DNA of 64,000 bases from Erwinia sp. ErVv1 (lineage in GTDB: Bacteria; Pseudomonadota; Gammaproteobacteria; Enterobacterales; Enterobacteriaceae), in NCBI RefSeq assembly GCF_900068895.1, contig NZ_CDPK01000004.1, forward strand, positions 68,222 to 132,221, written 5' to 3'. Position numbers and translations under genes: made by a program. This document shows positions 30,908 through 39,938 of the stretch, in pieces. Positions within the stretch are counted from its first letter, which is position 1. Each line of letters opens with the position of its first letter. The notes under the pieces were generated by a model. The model was given only the letters and a program-made list of their open reading frames with translations. It was not told the origin of the DNA and made no database searches.

Positions 30908-31627
30908 ATGACCCCTGTCTGGCACTCACCGCTGCTGTCGTCCTTCGACTGGCTCGATCACGCCTTCCTGCCCGCCGGAGAGCGGCCTCGCGCGGATGCC
31001 ATCTACAATCACCAGCGTCATACCGCCGTGGTGGTGCCCGACAGCGACGCGCTGCCGGTAAAAAGCCGCGAAGCGGATGCGCTGATCGCCACCGGAGCGC
31101 GTCCGGTCGCCGTTTACACCGCCGACTGCCTGCCCATTCTGATTGCCGATACCCGCCAGCGCCAGGTTGCCGCCGTACACGCGGGTCTGAATGGCGCGCT
31201 AAAGGGCGTGCTGATCAACACTCTTCGTCGCCTGTGTGAACAGGGCGCCACGCCGGAAAGTCTGTTTATAGCGATTGGCCCGGCCATCGGCCCCTGCTGC
31301 TATGAGCTGGGAGAAGACCTGATTGCCCGCACGGCGGAGGAAAACCCGCACGGGCTTGCACCGCTGCTGCCCTTCTCCCCTCAGCAGCCCACCAACCCCC
31401 ACGCGCGGCGCGCTCAGGCCGCAGGGACCACCCAGGGGGTCTGGTTTGACCTGCCGCTGCTGGCAAAACGTATGGCGATGCGCGAAGGCGTGCCGGAAGC
31501 GCAGATCGAGACAAGTCGGATCTGCACCTACTGTATGGCGGAAGAGCAGGCGAGCTATCGCCGCAATAGCCACTTTAATCATGGCTATGAGCAGCGATTT
31601 TCGTGGATCTCACGGCGTCAGGCGTAA
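30908..31627 (+). CDS. YfiH/PgeF-type laccase-domain protein (paralogue)
   Basis: 239 residues of the DUF152 family, with the zinc/copper-type site residues in TADCLPILIAD (about 75-85), AVHAGLNGALKG (about 98-109) and GPCCYELG. E. coli PgeF/YfiH is a cytoplasmic protein proposed to correct a wrongly made UDP-MurNAc-L-Ser precursor; other members act on purine nucleosides. The usual gene sits beside rluD and clpB, so this copy next to rlmG is probably a second paralogue (inferred, since the rest of the genome is not visible). It contains a Pro/His/Arg-rich insert around 155-175. Confidence 0.8.
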   Translation: MTPVWHSPLLSSFDWLDHAFLPAGERPRADAIYNHQRHTAVVVPDSDALPVKSREADALIATGARPVAVYTADCLPILIADTRQRQVAAVHAGLNGALKGVLINTLRRLCEQGATPESLFIAIGPAIGPCCYELGEDLIARTAEENPHGLAPLLPFSPQQPTNPHARRAQAAGTTQGVWFDLPLLAKRMAMREGVPEAQIETSRICTYCMAEEQASYRRNSHFNHGYEQRFSWISRRQA

Positions 31628-31640
31628 GGAAACGCCGGAT

Positions 31641-32768
31641 TTAGCGAAGCTTAACCGAACGCAGTATGACGAATTTCTGATGTGAGGCGACGGTGGTGCA
31701 GTTGCCGAACAGCTTTTTCATCTTGCGGTAGTAGTCCAGGTGACGATTACCGACCACGCGCAGTTCACCGCCGTACTGCAGGCAGCGACGGGCGTCGCGA
31801 AACATCTGCCAGGCAATATGATCGGTCAGGGTGTTCTGCTGGTGAAACGGCGGATTGCACAGCACCGCATGCAGACGGTCGGAGGGGAATCCGGCCAGCG
31901 CATTATTGACGGCAAAATGGCTGCGGGCCAGGTCGTCCGGGCGGTTGGTGGCGACGTTCAGCTGACTTGAGGCAACTGCCATATAGGATTCATCAATAAA
32001 ATGCATCTCAGCCGCCGGATTCTGCGCCAGCGCCGTCAGGCCAATGACACCATTACCGCAGCCGAGGTCAACCATCTCACCCTCAACGTTTTCCGGCAAA
32101 TGCGCCATAAAGAAACGCGCACCCACGTCCAGGCCGCTGCGGGCAAAGACGTTAGCGTGGTTGTGAATCTGATAGTCGGTGCCCTCCAGCGGCCATACGT
32201 AGGTTGCGGGCCCTTCGGCCAGCGTCGGCAGGTCTGGCGTACAGAAGACCAGCCGCGCTTTTTTTACTGCCAGCGAGGTGGTGGTTGGCCCCAGCACGCG
32301 CTCAAACAGCTGTAGGGTCGAGGTATGAATATCCTTCGCTCTGGCTGCGGCAATCACCTGCGTGTCAGGGGTGACCACGCTGCGCAGGGCGCGTAGCTGC
32401 TGCTCCAGCAGGGCCAGCGTCCTGGGGATTTTAATCAGCACGCGGGCGGGCGCGGCAGGCAGGGGGGACAGACTGTCCAGCAGGCGCACTTCGCCTTCGT
32501 CCATCCCGTTCAGCGAGAGATTTTGCCGCGTCGCCTGCTGGCTGATATAAGAATCGCTGACGCTGTACAGGTCTTCGCCCTGCAGGGCGCAGGCCAGCGT
32601 TCCGAAGGTATCGTTAAACAGGATGGTGGGGCCACCGATCGCTGAGTTTTCAAGGTGTTTCAGCAGATATTCATCTGCGGCGTCCCAGGCCTGCAGCGGA
32701 CTCTCTTCGCGCATCTGGGGAAAACGATGCAGCGTCAGCGTGCGGTGGCTCAGTTCGAGTTGGCTCAT
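31641..32768 (-). CDS. rlmG: 23S rRNA (guanine1835-N2)-methyltransferase
   Basis: Methylates G1835 of 23S rRNA. 375 residues: an N-terminal degenerate methyltransferase domain and a C-terminal SAM-binding domain with [19 protein letters not shown] (about 233-251) and the catalytic NPPFHQ (about 307). Sequence, length and position between fadH and ygjP match E. coli RlmG/YgjO. It is transcribed divergently from ygjP. Confidence 0.93.
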   Translation of the reverse strand: MSQLELSHRTLTLHRFPQMREESPLQAWDAADEYLLKHLENSAIGGPTILFNDTFGTLACALQGEDLYSVSDSYISQQATRQNLSLNGMDEGEVRLLDSLSPLPAAPARVLIKIPRTLALLEQQLRALRSVVTPDTQVIAAARAKDIHTSTLQLFERVLGPTTTSLAVKKARLVFCTPDLPTLAEGPATYVWPLEGTDYQIHNHANVFARSGLDVGARFFMAHLPENVEGEMVDLGCGNGVIGLTALAQNPAAEMHFIDESYMAVASSQLNVATNRPDDLARSHFAVNNALAGFPSDRLHAVLCNPPFHQQNTLTDHIAWQMFRDARRCLQYGGELRVVGNRHLDYYRKMKKLFGNCTTVASHQKFVILRSVKLR

Positions 32769-32849
32769 GGGATCTCCGGCGTGGTAAAATTCCCGCGATT
32801 TATCCCCTAAAACGGGCCGACAGTAAACGTTTTTCTTGCAGGAGCAGGC

Positions 32850-33350
32850 ATGTCATTGATTTATCTTCAGGGGTATCCCGAGTCGCTGCTGGCACAGGTT
32901 CGCCAGCTGATCGATGAGCAGCGGCTGGGTGACGTGCTGCGCAAGCGCTATCCTGAGGGGCACAATATCACCAGCGATCGCGCACTCTATGACTATGCGC
33001 TGACGCTAAAAACGCAGGCACTACGTAACGCGCCCCCGCTCAATAAGGTGATTTACGACAGTAAAATAAAGGTGATGAAGCATGCGCTTGGGCTGCATAC
33101 CGCCATTTCACGGGTTCAGGGCGGGAAGTTAAAGGCTAAGGCCGAGATTCGCGTCGCCACCATCTTTAAGCAGGCACCCGAGGCTTTCCTGCGAATGATC
33201 GTGGTTCACGAGCTGGCACATATAAAAGAGAAGGATCATAACAAGAGTTTCTACCAGCTCTGCTGTCATATGGAGCCGCAGTATCACCAGCTGGAGTTTG
33301 ACACGCGGCTATGGCTGACCGAACAGGCGCTGCGTGGCCGGGAGAGCTAA
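32850..33350 (+). CDS. ygjP: YgjP-type M48-like metalloprotein
   Basis: 166 residues with the zinc motif [11 protein letters not shown] (His120, Glu121, His124 and His130 as candidate metal/catalytic residues) near the C-terminus, as in the WLM/YgjP (DUF45) family. In E. coli it is a single backbone gene beside rlmG, with the same arrangement here. The biological substrate is unknown. Confidence 0.88.
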   Translation: MSLIYLQGYPESLLAQVRQLIDEQRLGDVLRKRYPEGHNITSDRALYDYALTLKTQALRNAPPLNKVIYDSKIKVMKHALGLHTAISRVQGGKLKAKAEIRVATIFKQAPEAFLRMIVVHELAHIKEKDHNKSFYQLCCHMEPQYHQLEFDTRLWLTEQALRGRES

Positions 33351-33926
33351 ATAGCTGTTCTAAAGAGTGCTACAGGTGGAGCCATGCAGCTAAGCAGACC
33401 GTCGGGCGCATGGCTGCGCGAGCCGAGGCTTCATGGACGGATTCAGGCTTTCGGCGTTGTGCAGGGTGCAACCGGGGTACACTACAGCGTTGATCGAAAT
33501 TGCGTGCTGCTATTTTTCAAGGGCGCGCTACCCGGATCGTCGATAATCCTGGATTTAAGCCATCCCGCGACGCGATAACTCTTATATTATATGGTACTAC
33601 CAGGCTCATAAATAAAGCCGAATTTCGCCCTATAATCCGCTTAAGCACTTTATCAACTAACCTTAAATAAATTTTTTCATAATTATCTTTGGGACATTAA
33701 TTTATCAGAATCATTCAGTTAGGCGACATAAAATAAGAGCATTCCTAAGCGATGCGCTAATTTAATACCAATTACAAGTTGTTACATTTGAAAGACCAAT
33801 TAAACTCGCGCCATGCGCATTACTTGCTAAAGTTAAAAGCGTGCAGGACGTTATACCGAAGCGGTGAATTAAATACGCGTTCAGCCCGATGGCAAATTTT
33901 TAAATATTCTCACTAAGGTTAACCAT
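33351..33926. other. Intergenic region, no clear gene
   Basis: 576 bases between ygjP and the first YsnF-domain gene. The first 200 bases can be translated (33384-33578) but show no domain or ribosome site and look like decayed sequence. From 33580 the DNA turns AT-rich and presumably contains the stress-gene promoter. Confidence 0.4.
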
Positions 33927-34334
33927 ATGGGAAATAAAAACGAGCCGCTGGATGAATACGCTGAAGGCGTAGATAAAATGCAGCTGGCTGAAGAGCAGGT
34001 TAACATCTCTAAAGAACGCAGCGTCGACGCGAGGTACCGCATACATCGCACGACACACGTCAATGAAGAGTTACTTGAAGCCGAGCTGTCTCACGATGAA
34101 GTCGACATTCGACATGTTGCCATTAATCAGGTGCTGGGTGAAAACGATTCACCGCAGGTTCGTCAGGATGGGGATGTGCTTATTATTCCCGTCATTGAGG
34201 AACAGGTAGAAATTGTCCGTCGAAACGTGCTTAAGGAAGAAATTCATATCCACAAGCGCAGCAAAACCGAAAATTTCAGGCAGAGCATTACTCTGCGTAA
34301 TCAGGAAGTCACTATCGAGAAAGAAGAAACCTGA
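33927..34334 (+). CDS. YsnF/AvaK domain (DUF2382) stress protein
   Basis: 135 residues built almost wholly of the DUF2382 pattern: LAEEQVNISKERSVDARYRIHR followed by strands of alternating charge and hydrophobic residues ending IPVIEEQVEIVRRNVLKEEIHI. Such proteins are highly charged, soluble and induced by stress in many bacteria, and their molecular role is not known. The next gene, 26 bases on, encodes a longer protein with the same domain, so the pair is probably one operon and a duplication. Confidence 0.85.
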   Translation: MGNKNEPLDEYAEGVDKMQLAEEQVNISKERSVDARYRIHRTTHVNEELLEAELSHDEVDIRHVAINQVLGENDSPQVRQDGDVLIIPVIEEQVEIVRRNVLKEEIHIHKRSKTENFRQSITLRNQEVTIEKEET

Positions 34335-34360
34335 TTTAATTAATCTACGAGGATCCATTT

Positions 34361-35209
34361 ATGTCACATGAAAAAATCGTAACCGCATTCAACCAACTTC
34401 AACAGGCAGAAGCGGCGAAAGAAAAATTGATCGTCGAAGGTATTGCTGAAAAAAATATCGATATTATTTCAGGTAAAAGATTACAGGTCGAAGACAAAGA
34501 GATTCGCCACCCAAGCTTCTGGCAGCGTCTGTTCGGTACCGATGTCGATGATAACTATGCCACCGAGTACAGCAAAGCGCTGCGTTCCGGCGGCGTTCTG
34601 CTTACGGTAAAAGTCCCTAAAGACCAGGCCGACCATATTGAACATGAACTGAGCGCCTTTGCAGCCGACTACTCTTCGCTGTCCACCCACCGTGGCGCGC
34701 TGACCGGCGGCGAATTTGCCGGAGAGACCAATGACCTTGGTACGACCCCAGGCTCGCTCTCTTCCACTGCTCAGCCCCCTGTCGCCACGCCAGCAGGTAA
34801 AGGTCTTGAAACCGACCGCGATGCGCTGAAGCTTGCGGAAGAAGAAGTGGCAATTGGTAAGCGTCAGGTCAGCGATGGTTCCGTTCGCCTTCGCCGTTAC
34901 ACGGTAGAAGATGAAGTGGCAGAAGACGTTTCACTGTACGATCAGCACGCTGAAGTTTTCCGTCGCGCAGTCGATGAACCTGCCTACCTGAACGACGTTG
35001 ACTGGTCCGATAAAACCATCGAGGTTGAAGAGTCTCATGAGATCCCAACCATCGAGAAGACCACGCGTGTGAAAGAGGAAGTCGGTCTTCGCGGTGAAGA
35101 AACTGCCCGTACCGAAACCGTTAAGGACAGCGTGCGTCGTCAGGAAGTGGAAGTTGAGCACGATAAAGAAACGCGTCTTAACACCCCGCCCGTTGATAAG
35201 AAGTTCTAA
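34361..35209 (+). CDS. General-stress N-domain plus YsnF/AvaK (DUF2382) protein
   Basis: 282 residues in three parts: an N-terminal 17-kDa general-stress-type domain (about 1-95; EKIVTAFNQLQQAEAAKEKL), a Ser/Thr/Pro linker (about 105-150), and a C-terminal DUF2382 domain (about 152-265; LKLAEEEVAIGKRQVSDGSVRLRRY) with IPVIEE-like strands changed to IPTIEKTTRVKEEVGL. It ends in a charged tail. The architecture is that of bacterial YsnF proteins linked to desiccation and oxidative stress. It is cotranscribed with the shorter DUF2382 gene upstream. Confidence 0.85.
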   Translation: MSHEKIVTAFNQLQQAEAAKEKLIVEGIAEKNIDIISGKRLQVEDKEIRHPSFWQRLFGTDVDDNYATEYSKALRSGGVLLTVKVPKDQADHIEHELSAFAADYSSLSTHRGALTGGEFAGETNDLGTTPGSLSSTAQPPVATPAGKGLETDRDALKLAEEEVAIGKRQVSDGSVRLRRYTVEDEVAEDVSLYDQHAEVFRRAVDEPAYLNDVDWSDKTIEVEESHEIPTIEKTTRVKEEVGLRGEETARTETVKDSVRRQEVEVEHDKETRLNTPPVDKKF

Positions 35210-35344
35210 GCAGCCTCTCCCCGCGTCCGTTGCGGGGAAGTGAAGACTTATGAACGCGGTGCGCAGCTTCCGTCTGGGAGCGCGCACCGTTACGCATTAT
35301 ACTCCCCTCCCACTCTCCTTGCTTCCGCGGGCGTTCCCTGCCCA

Positions 35345-35450
35345 CAACCTGCCCTGCCTTTATAAAGCCGCAGCAAAATTTCAACATGCGTTTTGCCAGC
35401 TCCTGTGGCTTCTGGGTGGGAATAAGGTGTCCGGCCCCTTCTGTCTCTTC
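35345..35450 (-). pseudogene. Relic of an alpha/beta hydrolase C-terminus
   Basis: Minus-strand translation gives EGAGHLIPTQKPQELAKRML with a following hydrophobic patch, the usual C-terminal GHLIP...PEE segment (catalytic His) of small alpha/beta hydrolases. There is no intact gene upstream. The call rests on this short motif only. Confidence 0.35.
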
Positions 35451-35529
35451 CTGACGACCTGCTTCAGGCCATGCACGCCAGGGCCCGTATGCTCTGGTCA
35501 GGATGTTCTGTCATAGAATTAACAGCGTA

Positions 35530-35682
35530 GCCGGTGATGGTGGCTTTCTTCCCGGCCAGCAGGCCAGAGCCTTTGTAAGACTCTTCACCATGGTCGGGCC
35601 GGGGCTGCATCTTGTTTGTACTGCCAGGCCATGACTGCTGCTGTTCTGGTAGAGGGGTTGAGGGCGATCTGTTCCAGACATA
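35530..35682 (-). pseudogene. Relic of a YghA-type short-chain dehydrogenase N-terminus
   Basis: Minus-strand translation from 35682 gives PLPEQQQSWPGSTNKMQPRP followed by DHGEESYKGSGLLAGKKATITG. This is the characteristic N-terminus of YghA-like general-stress SDR proteins up to the start of the TGGDSGIG cofactor motif, where homology stops abruptly. An in-frame remnant continues to a stop. No start codon or ribosome site is kept in frame. YsnF and DUF892 genes often accompany such SDRs, so this is probably a lost member of the stress patch. Confidence 0.65.
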
Positions 35683-36219
35683 CTTTTCTCCTCTGCAACC
35701 GGCATAGTGCCAGTCTTTAATAAACCACTGAACGATATTTTCGTTTAATTCATCATCACGCTGTGAATAACTCCTGTTTTCAGGGAGTCATACGGACTTT
35801 TTGTATTCACAGCGGAAAATGATCGTAGTAAAAAATAGCGAAGCGGTGCCGTTCCTGTTTATATTCAGCAGAATTCAAACCTTTACTTACAATTCGTTGT
35901 AGCCGGAGGCCACGTCACGCATACAGGGTATAAATTTATCCCTTCGCCTCGCTACGTGCAGCCACGTGTGCGACGGTCTGCATAACACATGGCTCGAATC
36001 TGTAGCGCTATTTAGAAGCACGGTTACCCCTGTTGTTGACTCACGCCGACAGAAGTCGTCTCAATATCGCATTTATTTTTATTTCTTCCCTGCACGCTCC
36101 AGTTATGGCCTACCCTTTAAATAGATATTTAAAGTCGTTTTTCTCTGAAAGGTTTTTTTTAAAACGCATCTATGGCAATCGTACGTTCTGGCGCGCCATG
36201 ACACATTAAGAGGTCCAAG

Positions 36220-36726
36220 ATGACACATCAGGAAAACTACCTGGCCTGGGTTAAAGACGCCCATGCAATGGAAAAGCAGGCAGAAAGCATGCTTGAAAAA
36301 ATGGCCGGACGACTGGAGCACTACCCGGATTTAAAGGCACGCATTAAACAGCATATTGAGGAGACGCGGCAGCAGCAGGTGCTGGTGCAGTCGGTTATTG
36401 ATCGCTTTGACACCTCCCACTCGACGCTTAAGGATGCGGTCGGGAAGCTGTCGGCATTCGGCCAGGCAATGGGCGGCATGCTGGCCGATGATGAAGTGGT
36501 AAAGGGCGCGATCAGCGGCTATGTTTTTGAAAATCTTGAGATAGCCAGCTATACCTCGCTCATTGCGGCGGCCGAACTGGTTGGCGATCGCGAAGGCGCA
36601 CGTATTTTTGCACAAATTCGCGAGGAAGAAGTCGCCATGGCCGACTGGGCACTTAAGCATCTGCCGGACGTGACCGAACAGTTTATGGTTCGCTCAGCCG
36701 CACCGGGCGTTGAAGCTAAAAAATAA
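36220..36726 (+). CDS. YciE/DUF892 ferritin-like stress protein
   Basis: 168 residues, almost all helical, with the four-helix ferritin-like DUF892 pattern: WVKDAHAMEKQAESMLEKMA at the start, IEETRQQ (about 46-52), then EIASYTSLIAAAE and a final EEEVAMADWA, which together place the glutamates for a di-iron or similar site. E. coli YciE/YciF are stress-induced and of unknown role. The gene stands alone next to the YsnF-type pair, which fits an osmotic/desiccation stress set. Confidence 0.85.
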   Translation: MTHQENYLAWVKDAHAMEKQAESMLEKMAGRLEHYPDLKARIKQHIEETRQQQVLVQSVIDRFDTSHSTLKDAVGKLSAFGQAMGGMLADDEVVKGAISGYVFENLEIASYTSLIAAAELVGDREGARIFAQIREEEVAMADWALKHLPDVTEQFMVRSAAPGVEAKK

Positions 36727-36836
36727 GCCGCTGTATGGACGCAGGGCCTTTGCCTGGCATCGGCCCTGATTCGATAAAGCAGGCGTAAGCATTAAGCCTG
36801 CCGCAACGGATATGCATCGTTATGCGTCCGAACGGC

Positions 36837-37610
36837 TTATTCTTTATATAAATCATGCTCTCTCAACAGTTTACGGTGGAAGTGCTGCAGTGTCATTCCG
36901 CCAGGCTCAGAGTAGCCAACAATGTTGCGAATCGCTTTGTTAAGGGCACGCATCTCATCGTTGATCACTGACCTCCTGTTTTGCTCGAGATAGCGCATCT
37001 CCTCAGGTTTTTTGCTCATGGCAGTGGTGAGGCCAATATGCTGAGGAAGCACCTTACGAAACAGACAGTGCGCGCGCGGAGCATGATAACAAGAGGTCAC
37101 AACCAGAACAGAGTGGCTGTGGTCTGCGAAGATATCCGCGGAGAAGATCGCATTGCCCAGGGTATCTCTCGCCCTGCTTTCCGCGACGATGAGTGAGGGT
37201 GAAATACCTCTTTCCAGAAGTTTTTCTTCCATATAGCCACTCTCTGAAAAGCTGCCGTTAAACCCACCGGTAATCACTATCCGTGAGAACTTATTATTTT
37301 CGGCATATTCCATGGCCGTATTAAGCCTTGAGTCGAGACGTGATTTTAGCGTGCCTAATATCACCATAGTATCGTAATGAGGCGCTGATTGCCGACCGCC
37401 TATTTCATTATGATTTTCGATAAAGTCATTAAACAGCGTTTCCATTTCCGATATTTTATTTTTACAGTATCCGATTTTTTCCTGCAGGAATTTCTTTCTC
37501 ATTTCTGTTAAATCGGGAGAATGGCACAGTTCATATCCCCGTTGTGAATAAAGCGCATTGGCATAGCCAACCGCCAGAGTGCCGTCATAAACACAATCAA
37601 AACCGCCCAT
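36837..37610 (-). CDS. YdcF-like DUF218 family protein
   Basis: A 257-residue protein whose C-terminal half holds the DUF218 core: MVILGTLKS, RIVITGGFNG, ESRARDTLGNAIFSA and VLVVTSCYHAPRAHCLFRKVL. E. coli YdcF binds S-adenosyl-methionine in crystals, while the related ElyC/SanA proteins act on envelope polymers. There is no membrane segment here, so the YdcF type is more likely. It is a single gene. An acidic N-terminal extension is present. Confidence 0.75.
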   Translation of the reverse strand: MGGFDCVYDGTLAVGYANALYSQRGYELCHSPDLTEMRKKFLQEKIGYCKNKISEMETLFNDFIENHNEIGGRQSAPHYDTMVILGTLKSRLDSRLNTAMEYAENNKFSRIVITGGFNGSFSESGYMEEKLLERGISPSLIVAESRARDTLGNAIFSADIFADHSHSVLVVTSCYHAPRAHCLFRKVLPQHIGLTTAMSKKPEEMRYLEQNRRSVINDEMRALNKAIRNIVGYSEPGGMTLQHFHRKLLREHDLYKE

Positions 37611-37856
37611 AAGAAGAGCCTCTTTTTATAGCGATGCAGGAAACGGCGGAGCGTACAGGAGTGATGTATCCTTCAACTGCTTATGAAGTAACGATAAAAA
37701 TTCACCTCCCGAAAGAGAGCGCGATCATTCTTTTCAGCAAAGTTTAGCCTGTTTCACGGATGTGCGAGAACCCTGTTGATTGTTTAAGCAATAAAAAGGA
37801 GCCAAATTCCCTGTGACAGCCCACAGCGATCCCCTGCCCGCCGGTTATCAGCAGGC

Positions 37857-39572
37857 CTAAAGAAACGCCTCAGCCTTCTGGATCAGGCTGGTTTTGGTCA
37901 GCGCACCGAGGTATTTCCGTTCCTGTGGATTATTCAGCACCGGCAGCCGTTCCAGCGTCACTCTGGCAAACGCCTCCCATCCCTGGGTAATGGTCTGGTT
38001 TTCATAAACGGTAGGAAAGCTGGCATCCACTACGCAGCTAACCGGTGACTCCAGCGTGATCTCTTTATCCAGAACCTTATGGGAAATATCGTGAATAGAG
38101 ACGGCCCCCATAAATTGCCCGCTGTCATTGATAACATAGACAAATCGCTCACGCTTTAGCGTGCTGACTGCCAGCGCTTTGCCCACCGAATCTCCAGGCT
38201 TTAGCGCCGCGCCGGAGACGATAAACTGCGAGATAATCCCGTTGTCGAAATCGAACTTCGCATCCGAACGGCTGAAGTGGTTCTTAACCACCGGATAGGT
38301 GCTATTAACCTGTAGCCGGTAAGCCGTCATGGTCGCCAGCACACAGGCGATCATCGTCGGGAACAGCAGGCTGCTGTTGAGGGTCATCTCCAGCACCATC
38401 AGCATCGCCATCAGAGGAGCCTGACTCACTGAGGCCAGCACCGCCCCCATGCCGACGGCGGCAAAGACCACCGGATCGCTGACCGGAAAACCCGCCAGAC
38501 GCGCCAGCATCGCCACCAGCACGCCAAGCACCGCGCCCGTTAACAGCGACGGGGTAAACAGACCGCCCACGGCGTTAGACCCGACCGATATGGCAGTTGC
38601 GAGCATCTTCAGCACCAGCAAAATCACCAGCCCCTTGATCATAAAGCCACCGGCCATGATCGCCACAATCACTTCATAGCCATTACCGAGAATGGCCGGG
38701 GTGGCTATCGCCATCGCCCCAACAATCAGCCCGCCCAGCCCCAGCCGCAGCGGCAGGCTTGTCACACGACTGAAGCGCTGTCGACTCTGCTGGATGAGCC
38801 AGATCATCCCGCCGCCCACCAGCCCGGCCAGCAAGCCTACCGCGACGGTCAGCAGCATATTCCCCGGCGTCAGGTCAAACTGAGCGTGGGAGAAAGGATA
38901 GATGGCGGAGCGATAGCCCAGCGCCCAGAGCGTGAGTACCGCCACGCCTGAGGAGATGATCAGCGGGATAAGCCGCTGTAGCGCCGAGATGCCAAACGCG
39001 ATCTCCGCCACGAAAATAGCCGACGCCAGCGGCGCATGATAAACCGAAGAGAGGCCAGCGGCGGCGGCCATCGCCACAACGTCACTGTTTCTTAACGCCA
39101 GACGCGGAAAGCAGAAGCGCCCCATCAGGCTGCCAATAAGCGCCGAGAGCTGGACCATCGGCCCCTCTTTACCGATGGAGGCGCCGCTGCCGATGCTGGC
39201 TATCGAGGAGAGCGCGCGGAACAGCGACGTTTTCGTGGGTACGGCATCCAGCCTGGCATTGATCACTTCCAGGTAATCGGTGCGCACCGTTTCTTTTTTC
39301 TCAATGGCCGTGGCGTAGCGCAGGAAGAACCCGGCTATCAGGCCGCCGCCGCCCACAATCAGCGGCCAGAAGTAAGCCGGATACACGGCAATCGCCTGGG
39401 TGACATCCTGTTTACTGCCAAACAGCAGCGAGTTAATGATTTCAATGACCAGCCTGAAGCCCAGCGTCACCAGCGTGGCGGCAAAACCCACCGGGATGGC
39501 GACCAGAATACTGGTCCAGTTCAGAGCGTGTCTGTTGCCCGTCTTAAGTGCATGTCTGCTGCCCGTCGTCAT
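37857..39572 (-). CDS. ClC-type chloride channel/transporter with CBS domains
   Basis: 571 residues. The membrane part (about 20-435) has the ClC signatures GSGASIGKEGPMVQL (about 131-145, including the gating glutamate) and GLFTPSLLTGAVLG, and a C-terminal pair of CBS domains (about 450-565) that should sense nucleotides. E. coli ClcA lacks CBS domains, so this is a different subclass (ClcB-like). The first 20 residues contain a short duplicated segment (RHALKTGNRHALN). It occupies the place of E. coli ygjQ/ygjR between ygjP and alx. Confidence 0.85.
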   Translation of the reverse strand: MTTGSRHALKTGNRHALNWTSILVAIPVGFAATLVTLGFRLVIEIINSLLFGSKQDVTQAIAVYPAYFWPLIVGGGGLIAGFFLRYATAIEKKETVRTDYLEVINARLDAVPTKTSLFRALSSIASIGSGASIGKEGPMVQLSALIGSLMGRFCFPRLALRNSDVVAMAAAAGLSSVYHAPLASAIFVAEIAFGISALQRLIPLIISSGVAVLTLWALGYRSAIYPFSHAQFDLTPGNMLLTVAVGLLAGLVGGGMIWLIQQSRQRFSRVTSLPLRLGLGGLIVGAMAIATPAILGNGYEVIVAIMAGGFMIKGLVILLVLKMLATAISVGSNAVGGLFTPSLLTGAVLGVLVAMLARLAGFPVSDPVVFAAVGMGAVLASVSQAPLMAMLMVLEMTLNSSLLFPTMIACVLATMTAYRLQVNSTYPVVKNHFSRSDAKFDFDNGIISQFIVSGAALKPGDSVGKALAVSTLKRERFVYVINDSGQFMGAVSIHDISHKVLDKEITLESPVSCVVDASFPTVYENQTITQGWEAFARVTLERLPVLNNPQERKYLGALTKTSLIQKAEAFL

Positions 39573-39743
39573 GAGTCTCGTTTATCCCCGGCTCCGCTTT
39601 CAGCCCTTATCGTGGGAGAGGTGGCGGCAAAAATCAAACTCTCATCGGATCGCTGCGCCTGCCAGCGCCGCCGTTGGCTCTGTAAATATGTCTAAATATG
39701 ACTGAAGAGTATTGACCTTTCGGTCGCGCTTCCTTATCGTCTG

Positions 39744-39870
39744 CCTCAGCAAAGGGGAGTAACTTCATTGCCGGCTAATCGTCAATACGGTGCGTAAGCA
39801 CCCGGTTACCGGGCATCCAGGATCCCATCCTGTGTTGTAAGTGAGACCTTGCCGTAAGGCGAGGTTTGCA
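39744..39870 (+). promoter_or_regulatory. yybP-ykoY-type (Mn2+/pH-responsive) leader of alx
   Basis: The leader contains AAAGGGGAGTAAC (39751-39763) followed by gccgg and, about 80 bases on, gagaccttgccgtaaggcgagg. These are the conserved halves of the yybP-ykoY riboswitch, known upstream of E. coli alx as the pH-responsive element and as a Mn2+ sensor. It lies 70-190 bases upstream of the alx start. The exact boundaries are approximate. Confidence 0.75.
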
Positions 39871-39938
39871 TACAGCAAAAATACTGTGGCTGACGTCGTC
39901 CAACGTTGGCCATTTTATTTTGTACAGGATACCGCGCT

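Larger units (their letters stand above)
35210..36219. other. 1-kb gene-free stretch with relics of lost genes
   Basis: Between the YsnF-type gene and the DUF892 gene. A C-rich hairpin (about 35219-35236) may end the upstream operon. Minus-strand relics of two genes occur at 35345-35450 and 35530-35682 (listed separately). From 35760 to 36219 I see no coding or RNA signal apart from AT-rich promoter-like sequence next to the DUF892 gene. Confidence 0.5.

Noticed and set aside
33384-33578. 64-residue frame after ygjP
   Set aside because: No recognisable domain or good ribosome site; probably decayed sequence.
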